Below are positions 59,291 to 64,000 of a stretch of DNA of 64,000 nt, piece by piece. Each line of letters begins with the position of its first letter. Within the stretch, counting starts at the first letter, position 1. The position numbers were made by a program, and so were the translations under genes. The notes under the pieces are model-generated. The model was not told the origin of the DNA. It worked only from the letters and a program-made list of their open reading frames with translations, and did not search any database. Origin of the DNA: Acanthornis magna (taxonomy: Eukaryota > Chordata > Aves > Passeriformes > Acanthizidae); the NCBI GenBank assembly GCA_036785705.1, contig JAWUZG010000056.1, positions 3,659,001 through 3,723,000 on the forward strand. The letters are read 5' to 3'.

Positions 59291-62200
59291 TGCCGCTTCT
59301 GGAAATAATAACAAGGTCTCCCGATCCAGCTGACGGGCACATTAACAACTGTCATTAGCTGGCACAGGGTAAATTACAGAGCAAACTCCGAACTTCAGGC
59401 ACAAAGGAGGAGCTTGTCTTTTTTGAGGTGCGGTTTGGAGGTCAAATTCAAAATAATTTCCTGTTCATGATAATAACATGTACTGCTCACTCTTGTAGTG
59501 GTAAGGGCAGGTTAAACTCTCCATACCTACACCACACTATTTTACTTGGCAGCCACAGACCAGGAGAAAAGTGAGTGAGAGGCTCAAAACTGTCAGTGAT
59601 CATCAGTAGCATAGTGAGAGTACAAAACTGCTGTGTATGACTGCACTTTGATGGAGGGAACCAGAGCTGCACTACAGTGAGTCTCAATTCCCATAAACTG
59701 TGGAGCCCATCTGATTCCCAAAAGCCCCCTCCAGCACAGAGCAGAGCAGCAGTATGGATAACCTAAGCCCAGTTGGCTTCCAGAGTTCCCTAGGTGCTCA
59801 CACCACCTTGATATTGCTGGGATTTAAGAATGGCTACACTATGCCCTTTCTCTGTCGGTCCAGAGAGTGAACATACAGCCCCTGTGTGCCAGAGTGCCTA
59901 TGGCAGCAGCATCCTCTCCGTGCTTTGAGAGTTCTTCTCCACCTGAAATGGTTGACAATAGAGCAGTGCCCAGGGACAAGGTTCTTATTGCAACCCACTG
60001 TTTTAAAACCTTCCCACAGAGAACATGACTGAGTTCAGTCGGATTTGGCTTGTGTTTGATTCCTAGTTTCCTTGATTAAGTCAATGAACACTGCTCCACA
60101 TAAGCAACAAACAAGCTAATGAACAAACATTTGAAGGATGAGGATCTCAGTTTATGGGGTACTTCAGACTTGGTATTTCATAGTCTACTCTGTTACAGAA
60201 TGTAACCCTTACTTGGTACAAGAATGTATGTTTAAACTCTGATGTGCATAATTCTAGTAGATCAATCAATCATTAATACAATAAACCCCAAATAGATAAA
60301 TTAAAAATATTCTTCAAATGAAGCTGAAGAAGGTTATATACTATAGAACTAGTTTTGTGATGTATATATAAATACAAGTGTTTCTTTCTTGGAAACACGG
60401 AAGTGATGTGGTTTCAATCTGAAGTTTGCTGAAAAGCTTTCTTTTTCACTGCAGAGTAATTTTTTTATTATTAGGTTAGAAGAAGATTAGAATTTTAAGT
60501 AATCTATATAGTTACTAATCTAGATAATGCAAGAAAAACAAATGCTTTTTGTTTAATCTCATTCAATTAATTATGGATTTAAAATTAATTATCTGTATGT
60601 AACTGACTAGAGCTAGGATAAATTCAAAAGACTTCACAGAATAAATACTCATATAAGTGGGCATTTAAGTATCTTTGACTTTATAAGAATTGTAGGAATA
60701 TACTTTACTTTTTCAATCTATTGTCTTCCCAGGAAATACCACAAAAATCAAATATTTCTTGGGCAGAACTGAGAAGAAAGAGCATTTTCTATTATTTTTT
60801 TCTATTGCTTCACCAATAGCTGAGTAACAGTCTGTGTCTTTGTCAATTTATTTGAAATAGGAAAAATACAAATTAAATTACAATAACCATGTAGTCCTAT
60901 GCCCTGGGTGAAGTGCAGCAAGAATTGCAGATGGCAGATTTAAAAGAATGGGAAAATCCTTGCTTTTCTGATAGGTGAAGACTGCTTAAAAAACAAAATC
61001 TACGTTAGTAGTATTTCTATTGAACTGCAGTCTCTTAATACTTGGAAGAAAGAATAAAACAGTAAAGGGCTCTGGAAAACATAACAAATTATATAGTAAG
61101 TGTTCCTTCTCTTTCAAAGGCTTTTCTCATTTGAAGAATACTGCTGTCCTCCAAGTGGAAAAATATCTCTTGCTTCAACAAGAATTGAGTCAGGTCTTAA
61201 GAAATTACAATACAAAACTGAGTTATTTCAGTAGAAGCTTTGGTGAGCAGAAAAGATTGTGTAGCAGATATTGGGGGGGTTCTTACTTTTTGTAACATAT
61301 TTATTTACTCTACTTAACTGTCAAACCCTATACTAGTTAATTATCCATGCCTTTATTATGCCACCTAGTTCCTGCACGTTCATTATCTCGTGCATTGCAG
61401 GCATTATACTGCTTCCTCAGGGAATTACTTGGTTCACCCTGATTCAGCTGCATTGACATGGCAAGTGTTTCTACAAAATAGTTTCATCCCTGACATTTGA
61501 AAAAAGAGAATTTTTCTTTGTGTAGAAGTTTCTAGGGGATTTTTTTTAAGCTGTAAAAAGTTGAAAAGCAGTTGCTGTCCTATACTAGTATAAAAGCCTA
61601 AAGGTAACAAGTGCTGTCCTATACCAGTATGAAAGCCTAAAGGTAAAAAGAACTTCTGGCTCTGATGAAGGAGATGACAGGATGGACTGTGTGAAAGCCT
61701 GGCAAGAAATACTGCAGGGCAGTTACCTGCAATACTGGATAAGTCTCTGGAAATACTTAATATAGGATGTTGATTTAGTATCATCAAGAGATTGTGAACA
61801 GACTTTTGTGATACTAAGTCCTTGGTAATATGCACATTGCATGTTATAATTTTAAGTGTCAAATACATGAAAACATTTCTTCTTCCATCACAGCACCGTG
61901 CTCAGAAATGCTTAGATTTAAGGACTCATCAGTTATCTTTGTGAAGAAAAATTAACTGGTAGCTGTAGAATTGTGAATTCCTGTGGAATGGTAGTTCTCA
62001 GTTTCATACAGTGAGGCAAAACTGATTAATTACAGCTATTACTAACCTTACAGAGTACCAAGAGTCCAGGCAGGCTATCTATTCTCAGTGCGTTGCAAGG
62101 CATCCACAACCTCAGTGCATCATTGGCACAATCCCTTCGCAAAATAGCACGTTTCTGACTTTAAAGCAAAGAACGCCTCAAAAACTTCCAGAATGCTGAG

Positions 62201-63211
62201 ATGCCTCCAGCTTGGCCTAGAGGCATTGGGAACTTTGACTCAGGCTAAAGCAAGCTGGTGTGAAATTAAAATGTGGCTTTTATGAATATATCCTTTAATC
62301 TAATTCTAATTTTGGTCCTAGAAACAATTGATACTATCACAATTTCTCCTCACTCCCAACCCCTCCAGATTCTAGTACTCTGACAGATTAATTTTTAATT
62401 TAATTCATTTGTAAGTATCCTCATTTTATATCTTTCCTTTTCTTAGTGATTTTTTGTTTGTTTGCTGTAATTTCAAGATTTACAGGCATATTCTAATTTC
62501 TTTCTCTATTTTGTGAGAAGTTCTGAAAAATTCAAAAGTCACTTTTAAGCATATTATACAGTTGACCTTTACAATTGGTCATGTATTCCTCTTTTTAACA
62601 GGCACATGTAAGCATTTACACCAGATTTGAGTCTGCTTTGGGTTTTTAGGTTTTTTTTTAATACTTCTGAATATTTATTTAGTCTCTGAAAAACTAACTT
62701 AGTTCTAGTTAGTTCTCCAGAGTAAGTGTTTCCTTGCTCTCAGTCTACCCTGAGCATTGCACAAGGGTGTGCCAATGAGACGGCAGCTCTGCAGGCCTTT
62801 AAGGGGTAAAGAGCAGGTACTGATACTTTCTCAAAAGCATTGTGTCAGTGCAATTCACTTTTTTTTTCAGGGCTTCTTAGCAGATTGCAGACTGCAGCTC
62901 CCACAATACGAACTCTATCATCATCAAAGTCTTTTTCACAAAACATTCCAAGCTGTTTGTGGAAACTGGGCCGACTTAACCATGTGGCAATTGCAGTGCC
63001 CGATTTGGAGAAAGCTCAGTCCTTGTATAAAGATGTGTTAGGAGCCCAGGTGAGTGAGACTGTTGCTCTTCCTGAACATGGTGTCTACACTGTTTTTGTG
63101 GAGCTGGGAAACACGAAGCTGGAACTTCTACATCCTTTAGGAGAGAAAAGTCCCATTGCAAGCTTTCTGCAGAAAAACAAGACTGGAGGAATGCATCATA
63201 TCTGCATCGAG
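59079..63211 (+). CDS. MCEE: MCEE, methylmalonyl-CoA epimerase, 3' incomplete
   Basis: Two exons join to 124 whole codons, with the last exon beyond the window (human MCEE is about 176 residues in three exons). The enzyme interconverts the two epimers of methylmalonyl-CoA between propionyl-CoA carboxylase and methylmalonyl-CoA mutase in mitochondria. The first ~40 residues are Arg/Ser/Ala-rich without acids, typical of a mitochondrial presequence. The glyoxalase/VOC fold begins at LGRLNHVAIAVPDLEKAQ; H48 and H120 match the metal-binding His residues of human MCEE, and the third ligand, a Glu near the C-terminus, would be in the missing exon. It is divergent from MPHOSPH10, as in human. Confidence 0.96.
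59110..62870 (+). other. MCEE intron 1
   Basis: A 3.8-kb intron. It starts CpG-rich and then becomes A/T-rich. A two-copy 39-bp tandem repeat lies at 61573-61650. No exon or RNA gene was recognised. Confidence 0.75.
61573..61650. repeat. 39-bp tandem duplication, two copies
   Basis: Two adjacent 39-base copies, each starting TGCTGTCCTATAC and ending in AAGCCTAAAGGTAA plus four or five bases, with four or so differences. It is within MCEE intron 1. Confidence 0.92.
62871..63211 (+). CDS. MCEE: MCEE coding exon 2
   Basis: Acceptor with a T9 tract then CAG; donor GTATTT directly after a GAG codon. Encodes the end of the presequence, LNHVAIAVPDLEKAQSLYKD, LGAQVSE, LGNTKLELLHPLGEKSPIAS and GGMHHICIE. 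Confidence 0.97.
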
Positions 63212-64000
63212 GTATTTTAACAGATTTCATGTACTAAGATAGATATATTAAAGCATGAGTATTTTAATAGTTTTGAACCGTGTCAAGAATTAATATATAA
63301 GGCTGTCATATTTGTGAAAAATTATATTTCATACAAAGAAGTCTTAAACATGCCCGTTTATCTGTTTTGGAAATCACAGTTATATTTCATGAGCTATGTG
63401 ATAATTTTTTCCTCTTTTATGCTACACAGATTGAATTGGGGAACAAAGGGCTAAGTAGCTGTTGTGGAAGAGTGGTGAGGTTGTGAACAATGTTTGATAG
63501 GTGTCAACTTCCTGACATAAAAAGACTTACAGTGGAAAAAAAGAAAGTTGTAGGTTTCAGCTATGGCATAGTTTAGATTTTAGGAAGTCAAAAAAGCTTG
63601 TCAGTTGTGCTTATCGAACACCAGTAAAGCCTCCAGAGTTCCTTCTGTCCTCTTCTTCCTTGCCATCAAAGAGAGACTGGTCTGGAAGTACAAGGGATGT
63701 AAAGGTGCTGGGTGAAGTCATTATTTAGTACACTCATGTTTTAGTGTATATTTGATGTAAAACTTCATGCTGCTGCCTATGATACGTGTTTATCTCCGTG
63801 TAAAAACTAATGGAAGATTATAGACTAATATACACAGAGGAAAAAAGCAATTCATTGTTGACCTGCGGTTTATGTAGGACTGTAAAATGGATCTGGTCAC
63901 TACCATAGTCAATCAAAAAGATTAATCTGCCTCCTCCAATTTTCATCCCCCTCAGAAGGGAAAATCTTACCATTTCAAAGATAAGTAGTCTTCTAAGTTG
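63212..64000 (+). other. MCEE intron 2 (partial)
   Basis: No exon resembling the last MCEE exon (expected to begin with an Asp-Asn-Ile segment after Val) is seen before the window ends. Confidence 0.7.

Noticed and set aside
58368..59355. Several 148-301-codon open frames on both strands
   Set aside because: All are translations of the 17-18-bp minisatellite and CpG-rich sequence; being open in five frames is compositional.
1..64000. CRISPR arrays, bacterial operons, prophage or tRNA/rRNA genes
   Set aside because: The tandem repeats have no unique spacers, the genes are spliced vertebrate genes, and no cloverleaf or rRNA signature was noticed.

Overview
This is vertebrate nuclear DNA, almost certainly from a bird. 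Multi-exon genes with consensus GT/AG splice sites are read on both strands, the interspersed repeats recognised are chicken-repeat-1 (CR1) LINE fragments, introns are short, and GC-rich minisatellites sit beside CpG-rich promoters. Nothing in it is bacterial, so most simple open frames are chance or are driven by repeats. The species cannot be read from the window.

Four protein genes account for the coding content. (1) MTMR10, + strand, 10898-29934: fourteen coding exons down to the stop codon; the first ~40 residues are encoded upstream or were not found, so 1-10897 is read as a 5' intron. (2) FAN1, - strand, 34733-47739: all thirteen coding exons, joining to 3141 bases (1046 residues plus stop). 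(3) MPHOSPH10, - strand, 49851-56702: all eleven coding exons, joining to 2043 bases (680 residues plus stop). (4) MCEE, + strand, 59079-63211: the first two coding exons; the 3' exon lies beyond the window. MTMR10 and FAN1 are tail to tail, MPHOSPH10 and FAN1 are in tandem, and MPHOSPH10 and MCEE are head to head.

The roles are unrelated housekeeping ones: a catalytically dead phosphoinositide phosphatase relative (MTMR10), a DNA interstrand-crosslink repair nuclease (FAN1), a small-subunit processome protein of the nucleolus (MPHOSPH10) and a mitochondrial propionate-pathway epimerase (MCEE). In human, FAN1-MTMR10 (15q13) and MPHOSPH10-MCEE (2p13) are on different chromosomes, so the window holds both pairs in one block.

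The non-coding structure worth attention is: a 13-copy 47-bp minisatellite with ordered variants (3246-3856); an 11-copy GAGCT-rich minisatellite resembling immunoglobulin switch repeats inside an MTMR10 intron (13899-14658); a CR1 inserted in opposite orientation into another CR1 just upstream of the FAN1 start (48148-48816); a 21-bp repeat in the FAN1 CpG island; and a CR1 plus a 17-18-bp minisatellite separating the MPHOSPH10 and MCEE promoters. I did not find a convincing undescribed gene system. All coordinates are read by hand from splice consensus, reading frame and remembered family sequences; no search was run.
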